Positions 27,369 to 35,393 of a stretch of DNA of 64,000 nt are shown one piece after another. The position numbers and the translations under genes are program-made. How positions within the stretch are numbered: position 1 is the first letter of the stretch; each line of letters starts with the position of its first letter. This DNA is from UBA9926 sp018645765. GTDB taxonomy: Bacteria > Pseudomonadota > Gammaproteobacteria > Pseudomonadales > Azotimanducaceae. The stretch covers positions 248,001 through 312,000 of the forward strand of contig CASIBO010000011.1 of assembly GCA_949372755.1 (NCBI GenBank), given 5' to 3'. Under the pieces are notes generated by a model. It made no database searches. It was not told the DNA's origin and saw nothing but the letters and a program-made list of their open reading frames with translations.

Positions 27369-28223
27369 ATGCGGATCGGACTACTCCACCCGGGCGCGAT
27401 GGGCGCATCTGTCGGCGCGTGTTTCGCGGCATGCGGGCATCGAGTCAGTTGGGTCAACCACGCCAGAAGCTCGGCAACCCAAGCCAGAGCCGCCCGGGCG
27501 GGACTTCTGCCTTGCGCGGACCTTGCTGAGCTTACCCAAGGCGCGGATCTCATCATTAGCGTGTGCCCGCCTCATGCCGCAACCGAGGTTGCCCGTGACG
27601 TTGCGTCGACCGGGTATCAAGGCCAATACCTAGAGGCCAACGCCATTGCACCGTCGAAGCTATTAACCATTGACGCGCTTTTGTCCCGACACCAAATTCA
27701 CTTAATGGATGGCAGTATCATCGGCGGACCCGTTTGGCCCAGTGAGGCCCCCGAAAGCCAAACCACTCTGCACCTGTCCGGTGCGGGTTCAGAAGCTATT
27801 GCGGACTTGTTAGCAGGCTCTCCGCTAAAAACCGCGGTCCTCTCAGATCAACCGGGCGATGCCAGCGCACTTAAAATGGTGTTTGCCGCGTTCAGCAAAG
27901 GCAGTGCTGCGCTAACAGCAGAGATTTTAAATGTCGCGGAGCAGTATGGTGTGCGCGCGCCCTTGAGCGAAGCGCTGGGCCAACAGACGATTGCGCAATG
28001 GCATCGCTCACTCGCCGCCACCGCGTCTAAAGCTTGGCGGTTCAGAGGCGAGATGCAGGAGATCGCCGAAACCTTCTCGGCGGTCGGAGCAGAACCTGGC
28101 TTTCATCAAGCCGCAGCGGCGGTTTATCAAAAGCTCAGCGCGCACAAAGACTGGGCAACGAAACCTGAACTAAACCGTCTTTTGGCCTCATTGGCAGATG
28201 GCAAATCACAGAAACCGAACTAG
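27369..28223 (+). CDS. NAD(P)-dependent beta-hydroxyacid dehydrogenase-like protein (DUF1932)
   Basis: A 284-residue protein with an N-terminal Rossmann domain (MRIGLLHPGAMGASVGACF, a GxGxMG-type variant starting HPGAMG) related to 6-phosphogluconate and 3-hydroxyisobutyrate dehydrogenases, and a C-terminal helical domain of the DUF1932 type. The catalytic-lysine region is GDASALKMVFAAFSKG. It starts one base after the previous stop. It could oxidise or reduce a hydroxyacid formed downstream of alkyl sulfate cleavage; that link is inference from the operon. Confidence 0.85.
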   Translation: MRIGLLHPGAMGASVGACFAACGHRVSWVNHARSSATQARAARAGLLPCADLAELTQGADLIISVCPPHAATEVARDVASTGYQGQYLEANAIAPSKLLTIDALLSRHQIHLMDGSIIGGPVWPSEAPESQTTLHLSGAGSEAIADLLAGSPLKTAVLSDQPGDASALKMVFAAFSKGSAALTAEILNVAEQYGVRAPLSEALGQQTIAQWHRSLAATASKAWRFRGEMQEIAETFSAVGAEPGFHQAAAAVYQKLSAHKDWATKPELNRLLASLADGKSQKPN

Positions 28224-28233
28224 GCGCCCGACC

Positions 28234-29181
28234 ATGACCATTCAACTCGGCTTTCATATTGGCCAACAAAATATCACCCTTGCGGACCTGCGCGCACTTT
28301 GGCGTCGGCTTGATCAAAATGGCGCAGATTGGATCTCACTGTGGGATCACTTTTATGAGGCCCCGCCGGCCGGCGGCACCCAAGATCACTTCGAGGCCGT
28401 CAGTTTGCTCGGCGCACTTGCGGCCGATACCCAAAACGCGCGCGTTGGGTGCCTGGTCTTTTATGTGGGTTATCGCAACCCGGCGCTGCTCGCCAAAATG
28501 GCCTCATCGCTTGATCATATTGCCAATGGCCGCTTCGAACTCGGATTGGGCGCCGGCTGGCATGCCCAAGAGGCTGCAGCCTACGGTTTTGAGTTTCCGT
28601 CTATTGGCACCCGACTGGATATGCTCGATGAGGCTGCAGAGATTATCTCCAGTCTCCTAAACAAGCCCAGGACAACCTTTCATGGCAGCCATTTTTCAGT
28701 GGAGAATGCGAGCAATCTACCTCGGCCACTCAACCCCAAACTGCCGATTTGGATCGGCGGCCTTGGCCCCAAGAAGACTCTGCGCATTGTCGCGCAGCGG
28801 GCAACGGGCTGGAATGCAGCCTACGTCAGCCCAGAGCAGTTCGGGCACCTCAACCAAACGCTAAACCAGTGGTGCGAGCGGCTGGACCGGAACCCAACTG
28901 AGATTGAACGCAGTGTTAATTTGAGTTTTCATTTAGGCTTAACGTCGGCTGACCTCAAAGCCGAGCACGCCCGAATCGATGCGGACTGGGGACCGCAAGC
29001 AGAACGCATTCGCGCGGGCTCTTTGGTCTGCACCCCAAGCCAAGCCATTGACAAAATCTTGGCCTACCATCAGCAAGGCGCGAGTCTAATCAACATCGCG
29101 CTGCGTGCACCCTGGCGGGAAGATGCCCTCGAGCGCTATATCAATGAAGTGATGCCAGCGGTCAGAGCGGCAGTCGGTTAG
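28234..29181 (+). CDS. Luciferase-like (LLM class) flavin-dependent oxidoreductase
   Basis: A 315-residue TIM-barrel protein of the bacterial luciferase / F420-dependent oxidoreductase family, most like the F420-annotated subgroup. Typical blocks: GADWISLWDHFYE, NARVGCLVFYVGYRNPALLAKM, LDHIANGRFELGLGAGWH and PKLPIWIGGLGPKKTLRIVA. The cofactor (FMN or F420) cannot be decided from sequence. Last gene of the alkylsulfatase operon, 10 bp after the dehydrogenase; start ATG 28234 keeps the normal N-terminus. Its TAG shares four bases with the convergent ferredoxin reductase stop. Confidence 0.9.
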   Translation: MTIQLGFHIGQQNITLADLRALWRRLDQNGADWISLWDHFYEAPPAGGTQDHFEAVSLLGALAADTQNARVGCLVFYVGYRNPALLAKMASSLDHIANGRFELGLGAGWHAQEAAAYGFEFPSIGTRLDMLDEAAEIISSLLNKPRTTFHGSHFSVENASNLPRPLNPKLPIWIGGLGPKKTLRIVAQRATGWNAAYVSPEQFGHLNQTLNQWCERLDRNPTEIERSVNLSFHLGLTSADLKAEHARIDADWGPQAERIRAGSLVCTPSQAIDKILAYHQQGASLINIALRAPWREDALERYINEVMPAVRAAVG

Positions 29182-30572
29182 GCGCGAGCAACCTCGAGCA
29201 TGTCAGTAACCCGGGTAAACTTCACTCTCGGCCGGTCGCTTGCGAGGCCCTTCGCGACTTCCGCCTCATCTATTTTTTTCCAGTCCGCAAAGCTGACAAA
29301 GTCCGGTTGGCGGCTCTGGATCAATTTCAATGCGGCCTCGGCAGACGGCGCGCTCGGCTCAAACAAACGGTTCGCCTGAAGATCTTGCATCATCAACCCA
29401 ACGGTTTCTTGCGCGCAGGTTTTATTGGTGCCAATCACCCCACTGGGACCGCGCTTGATCCAACCCGCGGTGTAGAGGCCAACCACTTGATCGCCCGCAG
29501 CATCAACTGCGCGGCCGCCTTCGTTTAAAATGGTGCCCCAACTGTCGTTGAAGGGTACATCCGGCAACGGCTGCCCGCGATATCCCACTGAGCGAAACAC
29601 AAGGCCCGCCGGAATCACTTCTTCGCGCTCCGTTGCAACGGCTTTCAATTGCCCTCGATCATCCAATACCAAATCGTTTTGTATCAGTTTAACCGCACCC
29701 ACTCGGCCATCGGCTTCAACCAGCTCGGTCGGTGAGACGCAAAACCGAATATGCAACTGCCTGGGCTTGCCGGCATTTTCACGCGAGGCATAGGCCGTTA
29801 TCGTCTCTACATTCTTAATCGCATTCTTGTCCTGGCTGTCATCGAGCAGCTTTTGAGAATTGGCATCCACCACTGCCTCGCTTGCTAAAATATTGACATC
29901 GGCTTCCGCAAACTCGCCCATCTCTTTTATTTCAGGCGGTGTGAAGGCGGCTTGAGCTGGACCCCTTCTTCCTAAAATATAAACATTCTTCACCTTACTT
30001 TCGCTTAATGCTGCAAGGGCGTGATCGGCAATATCAGTGACTTTGAGTTCATCAACGGTTTTACACAGAATTCGCGCGACATCCATCGCAACATTGCCAA
30101 TCCCCACCACAACCACGTTCTCTTGGGACAAATCAAACTGTCGGTCGGCAAAGTCGGGGTGCCCGTTGTACCAGGCAACAAACTCGGTGGCAGAGTGACT
30201 CCCAAGAAGGTCCTCGCCAGCCACCCCCAAATTTCGGTCAAAAGGGCTGCCTGTTGTGAACATCACTTGATGGTAGTGTTCTTTTAAGTCGTCCAAATGC
30301 AGGTGGGTGCCATACTCCACATTACCGAAAAACCGGAACCCCGGCGCGGCGGCGCTTTTCTCGTAGGCACGGGTTACGGACTTATCCTTTTGATGATCCG
30401 GCGCCACCCCGGCTCGAACCAACCCGTAAGGCGTCGGCAAACGATCAAACACATCCACTTCAACGACGAGATCGGTTTGCTTGAGTAAATTACTGACCGT
30501 ATAAAACCCAGATGGGCCGGATCCGATAACGGCCACGCGTAATGGGTTCGACTCTGTTCCAACAGCTGACAT
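29178..30572 (-). CDS. Ferredoxin-NADP+ reductase, adrenodoxin reductase type (FprA)
   Basis: A 464-residue FAD/NADPH enzyme that passes electrons to ferredoxin, often for cytochromes P450 or Rieske oxygenases. The FAD motif GSGPSGFYT opens the protein, RLPTPYGLVRAGVAPDH is diagnostic of the adrenodoxin-reductase group, VVVGIGNVAMDVARIL binds NADPH, and GWIKRGPSGVIGTNK is a late signature. ATG 30572 was chosen because the FAD strand follows within a dozen residues; the longer frame adds 52 unlikely residues. A P450 (54.2 kb) and two Rieske oxygenases in this window are possible clients. Confidence 0.93.
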   Translation of the reverse strand: MSAVGTESNPLRVAVIGSGPSGFYTVSNLLKQTDLVVEVDVFDRLPTPYGLVRAGVAPDHQKDKSVTRAYEKSAAAPGFRFFGNVEYGTHLHLDDLKEHYHQVMFTTGSPFDRNLGVAGEDLLGSHSATEFVAWYNGHPDFADRQFDLSQENVVVVGIGNVAMDVARILCKTVDELKVTDIADHALAALSESKVKNVYILGRRGPAQAAFTPPEIKEMGEFAEADVNILASEAVVDANSQKLLDDSQDKNAIKNVETITAYASRENAGKPRQLHIRFCVSPTELVEADGRVGAVKLIQNDLVLDDRGQLKAVATEREEVIPAGLVFRSVGYRGQPLPDVPFNDSWGTILNEGGRAVDAAGDQVVGLYTAGWIKRGPSGVIGTNKTCAQETVGLMMQDLQANRLFEPSAPSAEAALKLIQSRQPDFVSFADWKKIDEAEVAKGLASDRPRVKFTRVTDMLEVARA

Positions 30573-30703
30573 AGAAGTATCCAATTGCCTATTGATTCGA
30601 GGCAAAAGATAGCAGAATAAAGCCCCGTCGCACAGTAAGCCGCGGCGTAAACATTGGCCGTACGCGCAACAGCGCTTAAACTCTTCGTTGCCTGAACAAA
30701 GGA

Positions 30704-32786
30704 ATGCACCTCTTGAGTCACATTTCAAAATTTGCCCTCAGCATCCTCATCGTCCTTACCCTACTGGCCGGGGCGGCCTATGCCGGCGTTCGCATGCTAC
30801 TGGCAGACCCAGACCAATATCGTGAAGCACTCACCGAGCGATTAGCCGCTAATACGGGCTACGCAATCCGATTTGAAAACCTTGAATGGCAACTTTGGCC
30901 GGATCTTGCGATTCGTGTGGATGGCGTTGCCGTTTCAGCCGGACTGGGCAACCAGCCCGCGGCCGTCATCGATACCCTTGCCATTGACGTAAACCTCATG
31001 CCCCTCTTGCGCTCAGGCGCATTAACCATCGATGCTGTGACATTGGGCGCTGTAAAGCTCTATCTCTTTGTCGATGCCAATGGCCAAACGAATTATGCTG
31101 CAGGCGATACCGGCGAGAGCCCCGAAACAACGCAAACAACTGACCCCGCAACAACCCCGATCCGCAGCCTGGCGCTATCATCTTTTACAGTTGAATCGAT
31201 CGAAAGTTGAGTACGTCGACGCGTCGATTCCTGGTGAGATTACGGCCTCTTTGGGTCCAGTAACGGGCACTTATGCCAATGAGCGGCTCAGCCTGTTGCT
31301 CAAAAACGAACTCGCCTATTCGGATACCGACCTAGGCATTGTCTTTGAGGGCCAGTCCGATGGCACCGCCCTTTATGATTTCGAAACCCAGCAAGTTGTG
31401 CTCGAGGGCTTTTCCCTTCAGGGTGATTTATCAACGGCTATTCAAGACGCGAGCGCATTTGCTAGCGACCTCTCCGGTGTTTATCAGGTTGAAACGGACG
31501 TCTTCGTTTTCGAGCAAATGCGCATTGACCATCTCGGGCTCACAACCACATTAACCGGCGAGGTGTCCGCGATCACGCAGCCAAAAATCAGACTGGCGCT
31601 CGAAATCAGTAGCACCTTGACCAACACCAATGTTTTTAACACCGCTTTTGCCGGTCAACTGTCGCCCCTTGCACCGATTACCGAGCTTACGATTGCCGCC
31701 ATGGCGCAAGGCACCGATGTGGCACCCGAGCTATCGAGCATTTCAGGCCGAATCAACGGCGGCGACTTTAATGGCGAGGCAATGATCGACCTGACGACCC
31801 CGTCAATTGACCTGACGCTCAGGCTGAGTCGTTTAGAATTAAACCCAGGCGGCCCCCTTGCCGGAGGCGATGCCGCACAGCCATCCCCCTCGACCCCGCT
31901 TGATCCCGACACAGTCGTATTACCCGTTGAGACACTGGGCAGTGCGCAGGCGATGATCGATCTGCGGATTAAATCACTCAAAGCAAAGCAGTGGACTCTG
32001 ACGGATGCACACCTGCATCTAAACAATGCGCAATCAAAACTAACAACCCGCCTAACCGGTCAACTGGCCTCTGGCGGTATCCAGCTTGAAATGGTCTCTG
32101 ATTATGAACAACAGGCCTTTACGACGCTTGCCGCCAACCTCACGCAAATCGATCTCAATCAACTCGTCCCAGAACAAACCTTAGGCAAACTGAGCGTGTC
32201 TTCCTCGCTCTCCTTTGCGGGGGCGAGCCTCGCTTCGCTGTCAAAGACAATAAAAGGAGCCAGCCAATTTTCCATCCAGGAGGCCCTGGTCGATATCCGG
32301 ACACTCAAACAGGGCCTACTAAGGCTGGATCAGATGACTCAGCAGTCATCGGGTGCTGCCGATTGGCCGGATGATCTCGTGATTGACACGTTAAACGGCG
32401 CCCATGCCTTTCACGCCGGCCTGTCCAGCGCGCAACTTGCGACCTTAAATTACGAGAACATGACCGTTGGCGCGACCGGCGGCTTTGACCTATTTGAATC
32501 CGATTTCGACTACGAGGTGACACTGCGCTTGGCCGCCGCGACCGATGGACCGCTACCGGTAAAGGGCCCATTAACCGGCGTCGCCTGGCCCGCTCGTTGT
32601 CAAGGCGCACTAGCAGCGCTGTCACCAAGCGATTGCGGTATCGATCGAGATAAAGCGCAAAGCCTGCTCACTGAGATTGCGCGCAAGGCATTGCAGGATA
32701 GAGTCAAGCAGCGCCTCGACCAAACGATCGAGAACAAGGCTCCAGAGGCATTGAAAGATCTTTTAAAAGGGCTCTTGGGATCATGA
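30704..32786 (+). pseudogene. asmA: AsmA-family membrane-assembly protein gene, frameshifted
   Basis: Two overlapping frames together encode one AsmA-like protein of about 690 residues. The first (30704-31210) has the N-terminal membrane helix and AsmA opening (ALSSFTVESI at its end); the second carries on from about 31205 with KVEYVDASIPGEI to the stop at 32786. The join needs a +1 shift near GAAAGTTGAG at 31200-31211. AsmA proteins are large inner-membrane/periplasmic proteins linked to outer-membrane lipid transport. It could be a true mutation or an assembly error in the AAA run. The 3' end overlaps mutY by ATGA. ATG 30704 is assumed; TTG 30713 is an alternative. Confidence 0.8.
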
Positions 32787-33811
32787 AACACGGGTTCGCG
32801 GATAAGGTTCTGGCTTGGTTTGACGTTTTTGGCCGCCATGACTTGCCCTGGCAAAAGTCGCTGACGCCTTACCCGGTCTGGATTTCTGAAATCATGCTGC
32901 AACAGACCCAAGTGCAAACGGTCATCCCCTACTTCAATCGATTTATAGCCCGCTTCCCTAGTATTAACGCCTTGGCCCAGGCCGACTTAGATGAAGTTCT
33001 GAGCCTGTGGACGGGTCTTGGTTACTATGCGCGCGCCAGAAACCTGCACAAAACAGCGAGGATTATTTCGGAGTTCCACCAAGGAGAATTCCCTAGATCT
33101 CAACAAGACCTCCAACAATTGCCTGGCATCGGCCGGTCGACCGCCGGCGCGATTAGCGCAATCTGCTTTCACGAGCGGGTTGCGATCTTAGATGGCAATG
33201 TTAAGCGGGTCATTAGTCGTGCCTTCGCCATCGGCGGCTGGCCAGGTCAACGCGCGACCGCTGAGCAACTGTGGGCCCAGGCCGAGGCAGTGCTCCCTTA
33301 TGAACGCATCAATGCCTATACCCAAGCCATGATGGACCTGGGTGCAACGGTCTGCGTCGGCAAAGCCCCCCTGTGCGACCTCTGCCCCGTGAGTGACGCC
33401 TGCCAAGCCCTTGAGCGCCAAAAAATATCCGACTATCCGGGCAAGAAACCGAAAGTCAGCAAGCCCACCCGCCGCACCATCATGCTGGTGGTTAAAACCC
33501 GAGCAGGTGAAATTAGGCTCGCGCAGCGTCCGCCGGAAGGCATCTGGGGCGGTCTTTACAGCTTTCCCGAGCTCAACCAAGAAGAACTCGATGCACTCGC
33601 GCCGCAGCTGCCGAGCCCACCTCGCGCGCTCGAAACCTTAAAACACAGCTTTACCCACTTCCATCTGCTGATCGAGCCCATGTTGGTTGAGATCGAAGCC
33701 ATTGAGGATATTCCTAGAATTCATCACGAGGCTTGGCTCTCCGAAGATAACAGCGAAGCCTTCGGTCTCTGCCGGCCCGCTCAAAAAATCATTCAGACCC
33801 TGCTGGGGTAA
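32783..33811 (+). CDS. mutY: Adenine DNA glycosylase MutY
   Basis: Base-excision repair enzyme that removes adenine mispaired with 8-oxoguanine. The 342-residue protein has catalytic Glu36 (ISEIMLQQTQV), the helix-hairpin-helix LPGIGRSTAGAI, catalytic Asp137 (AILDGNVKRV) and the 4Fe-4S cluster cysteines 191, 198, 201 and 207 in Cx6Cx2Cx5C spacing. A C-terminal Nudix-like domain for 8-oxoG recognition follows (APPEGIWGGLYSFPE-like stretch). Coupled to asmA and followed by yggX, the conserved asmA-mutY-yggX order. Confidence 0.97.
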   Translation: MKHGFADKVLAWFDVFGRHDLPWQKSLTPYPVWISEIMLQQTQVQTVIPYFNRFIARFPSINALAQADLDEVLSLWTGLGYYARARNLHKTARIISEFHQGEFPRSQQDLQQLPGIGRSTAGAISAICFHERVAILDGNVKRVISRAFAIGGWPGQRATAEQLWAQAEAVLPYERINAYTQAMMDLGATVCVGKAPLCDLCPVSDACQALERQKISDYPGKKPKVSKPTRRTIMLVVKTRAGEIRLAQRPPEGIWGGLYSFPELNQEELDALAPQLPSPPRALETLKHSFTHFHLLIEPMLVEIEAIEDIPRIHHEAWLSEDNSEAFGLCRPAQKIIQTLLG

Positions 33812-33854
33812 CGCGCGCACCCATGCCATAATTTAGCCCGATAAAGGATTCCCT

Positions 33855-34136
33855 ATGACCACCACCGTATTTTGCAAACTCCTTCAAAAAGACTTACCCA
33901 AATTGGCCGCGCCGCCTTTTCCTGGCGAGAAGGGGAGCGAGATCTTCGAGCACTTTTCTGAGGAAGCTTGGCAGCAATGGCAAGCCCGTCAAACCATGCT
34001 GATTAATGAAAAGCACCTCAACATGATGGATAAAACGCACCGCCGCTATTTAACCGAGCAGCGAGATCGGTTTCTGAACGGCGAGGCTGCAGACGAGGCT
34101 GACGGCTTTGTTGAAGTCGAATCGAATCAGCCTTAA
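33855..34136 (+). CDS. yggX: Probable Fe(2+)-trafficking protein YggX
   Basis: A 93-residue protein that protects iron-sulfur clusters and MutY activity under oxidative stress in enterobacteria. The family core is clear: VFCKLLQKDLPKL, PPFPGEKG, WQQWQARQTMLINE and NMMDKTHRRYL. It lies 43 bp after mutY in the usual gene order. Its TAA shares TTAA with the convergent SDR stop. Confidence 0.97.
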   Translation: MTTTVFCKLLQKDLPKLAAPPFPGEKGSEIFEHFSEEAWQQWQARQTMLINEKHLNMMDKTHRRYLTEQRDRFLNGEAADEADGFVEVESNQP

Positions 34137-34954
34137 ATCACATAACGGTCATTGGCAGCTCGGACGGTAATGTCGCTGATGACAACCCCCCAGGGCTGAT
34201 CAATGGCGTGTAGAATTTCGCGAACCAGCCAAGCCGGGTCGAGCGCCGCATAAGACATACTTTCACTCGAGCCCAGTTCTTGATCGCCCGTTCCCGCGGC
34301 GAGGTTGCCCATTGTCGCCATATAGCTGTCGAATTCTGCGCCGAGAATGCCCCGGATCGCCTCAGGATTCACGACCCCCTGACTAAGACCCGTTCCCGGC
34401 ACGCCGGTGGGTCGCACCACGGTCACTTTAATTTTACCCTGTGACTCAAGCCGCAACGATTCTGACAACATGTTTACCGCCGCCTTGGTTGCGCCATAAA
34501 CTGCACTGCCTGCAACGGCGCTGTTGCCATAAATCGATGACAGGTTCACCACATGACCTCGGCCTTGGTCCATCATCAGATCGTGAACCGCAATAATCCC
34601 GTTCAACACCCCTTTGATATTAACGTCAATGCAGCGATCCCAAGCAGGACCGGCTGCCTCATGGTCTCGATAAAACGCGAGCGGCATTATGCCGGCGTTG
34701 TTCACCATAATATCGACCTTGCCAAATTTCTGAACCGCCGCCGCAGTCGCGGCCTTAAGGTCTGCAAGGCGAGTCACATCTGCCGCAATCGACAGGCAAC
34801 GCGCAGAAGTTGGCAACACCTTTTGCAGCGCGGCCTCATCCAAGTCCAGCGCCACAACCAACGCGCCTCGATCCAAGCAACCGTTTGCCAGGAGCGAGCC
34901 AAACCCACCACTCGCGCCAGTAATCATCACAACCCGATCTTCTAAATAACTCAT
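34133..34954 (-). CDS. Short-chain dehydrogenase/reductase
   Basis: A classical SDR of 273 residues. NAD(P)-binding TGASGGFG is at 12-19, NNAG at 85-88, and the catalytic residues are Ser139/140, Tyr153 and Lys157 (YGATK). Asp37 and Asp39 after the second strand (ALDLDE) favour NAD(H) over NADP(H). The C-terminal part (about 200-273) is longer than minimal SDRs. The substrate is unknown. ATG 34954 has GAGG nine bases upstream; an ATG five codons earlier is possible. It overlaps yggX by four bases tail to tail. Confidence 0.88.
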   Translation of the reverse strand: MSYLEDRVVMITGASGGFGSLLANGCLDRGALVVALDLDEAALQKVLPTSARCLSIAADVTRLADLKAATAAAVQKFGKVDIMVNNAGIMPLAFYRDHEAAGPAWDRCIDVNIKGVLNGIIAVHDLMMDQGRGHVVNLSSIYGNSAVAGSAVYGATKAAVNMLSESLRLESQGKIKVTVVRPTGVPGTGLSQGVVNPEAIRGILGAEFDSYMATMGNLAAGTGDQELGSSESMSYAALDPAWLVREILHAIDQPWGVVISDITVRAANDRYVI

Positions 34955-35393
34955 GCTCTGCATCCTCATCGTGACCTGTCTTTAACCCATAGTATACGCG
35001 CTCAACGGTGGCTATTTCTGAAAGCCCGACCGGCTGCATTAGGCCTTTATCGGCTCTTCCTTTTAAGACCGCTCAGGCTGTTTTATCCGCTCAGGCTGTT
35101 TTACCCGCTCAGGCTGTTTTACCCGCTCAGGCTGTTCTTAAAAATTTCTTAACACATCACCCGAAAACCCCTCGCCGCGGCTCGAAGAGACTTGAGATGC
35201 ACGTTGATTATCGAGATTTTTCCTGCCTGAGCTCAAACGATCTGCCCGTTGAAGTGGAGGCCCCTTTTGATAGCGCATCACATTGGCAGGCCCTGCGTTT
35301 GACCACAACCTTGCGCCCCAGTTCGACAGTCGATTCATGCTTTGGGAAGCCGTTCATAAAAACGGCAATCCCAAAAGGCACCAAGTGCGCCCG
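34955..35393. other. Gene-poor stretch with an 18-bp tandem repeat
   Basis: There is no convincing gene here. It holds the four-copy 18-bp array at 35070-35141. A protein-like but interrupted reading frame on the plus strand starts at ATG 35197 (MHVDYRDFSCL...) and seems to change frame near 35290 (FDHNLAPQFDSRFMLWEAV). That may be a gene remnant; I cannot name it. Part of this stretch should hold the promoter of the SDR gene. Confidence 0.5.
35070..35141. repeat. Four tandem copies of an 18-bp unit
   Basis: The unit is CGCTCAGGCTGTTTTACC, repeated at 35070, 35088, 35106 and 35124 with an exact 18-bp period; the first copy has T at one position and the last ends CTTAA. There are no spacers, so it is not a CRISPR array. 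It is read in one plus-strand frame as repeated AQAVLP, but no real gene holds it. It lies between the SDR start and the 3' end of the large amidohydrolase gene. Confidence 0.9.

Noticed and set aside
31195..31215. Programmed +1 frameshift in asmA
   Set aside because: The AGT-TGA context gives poor re-pairing in +1 and lacks the prfB-type slippery sequence and upstream Shine-Dalgarno; mutation or read error is more likely.
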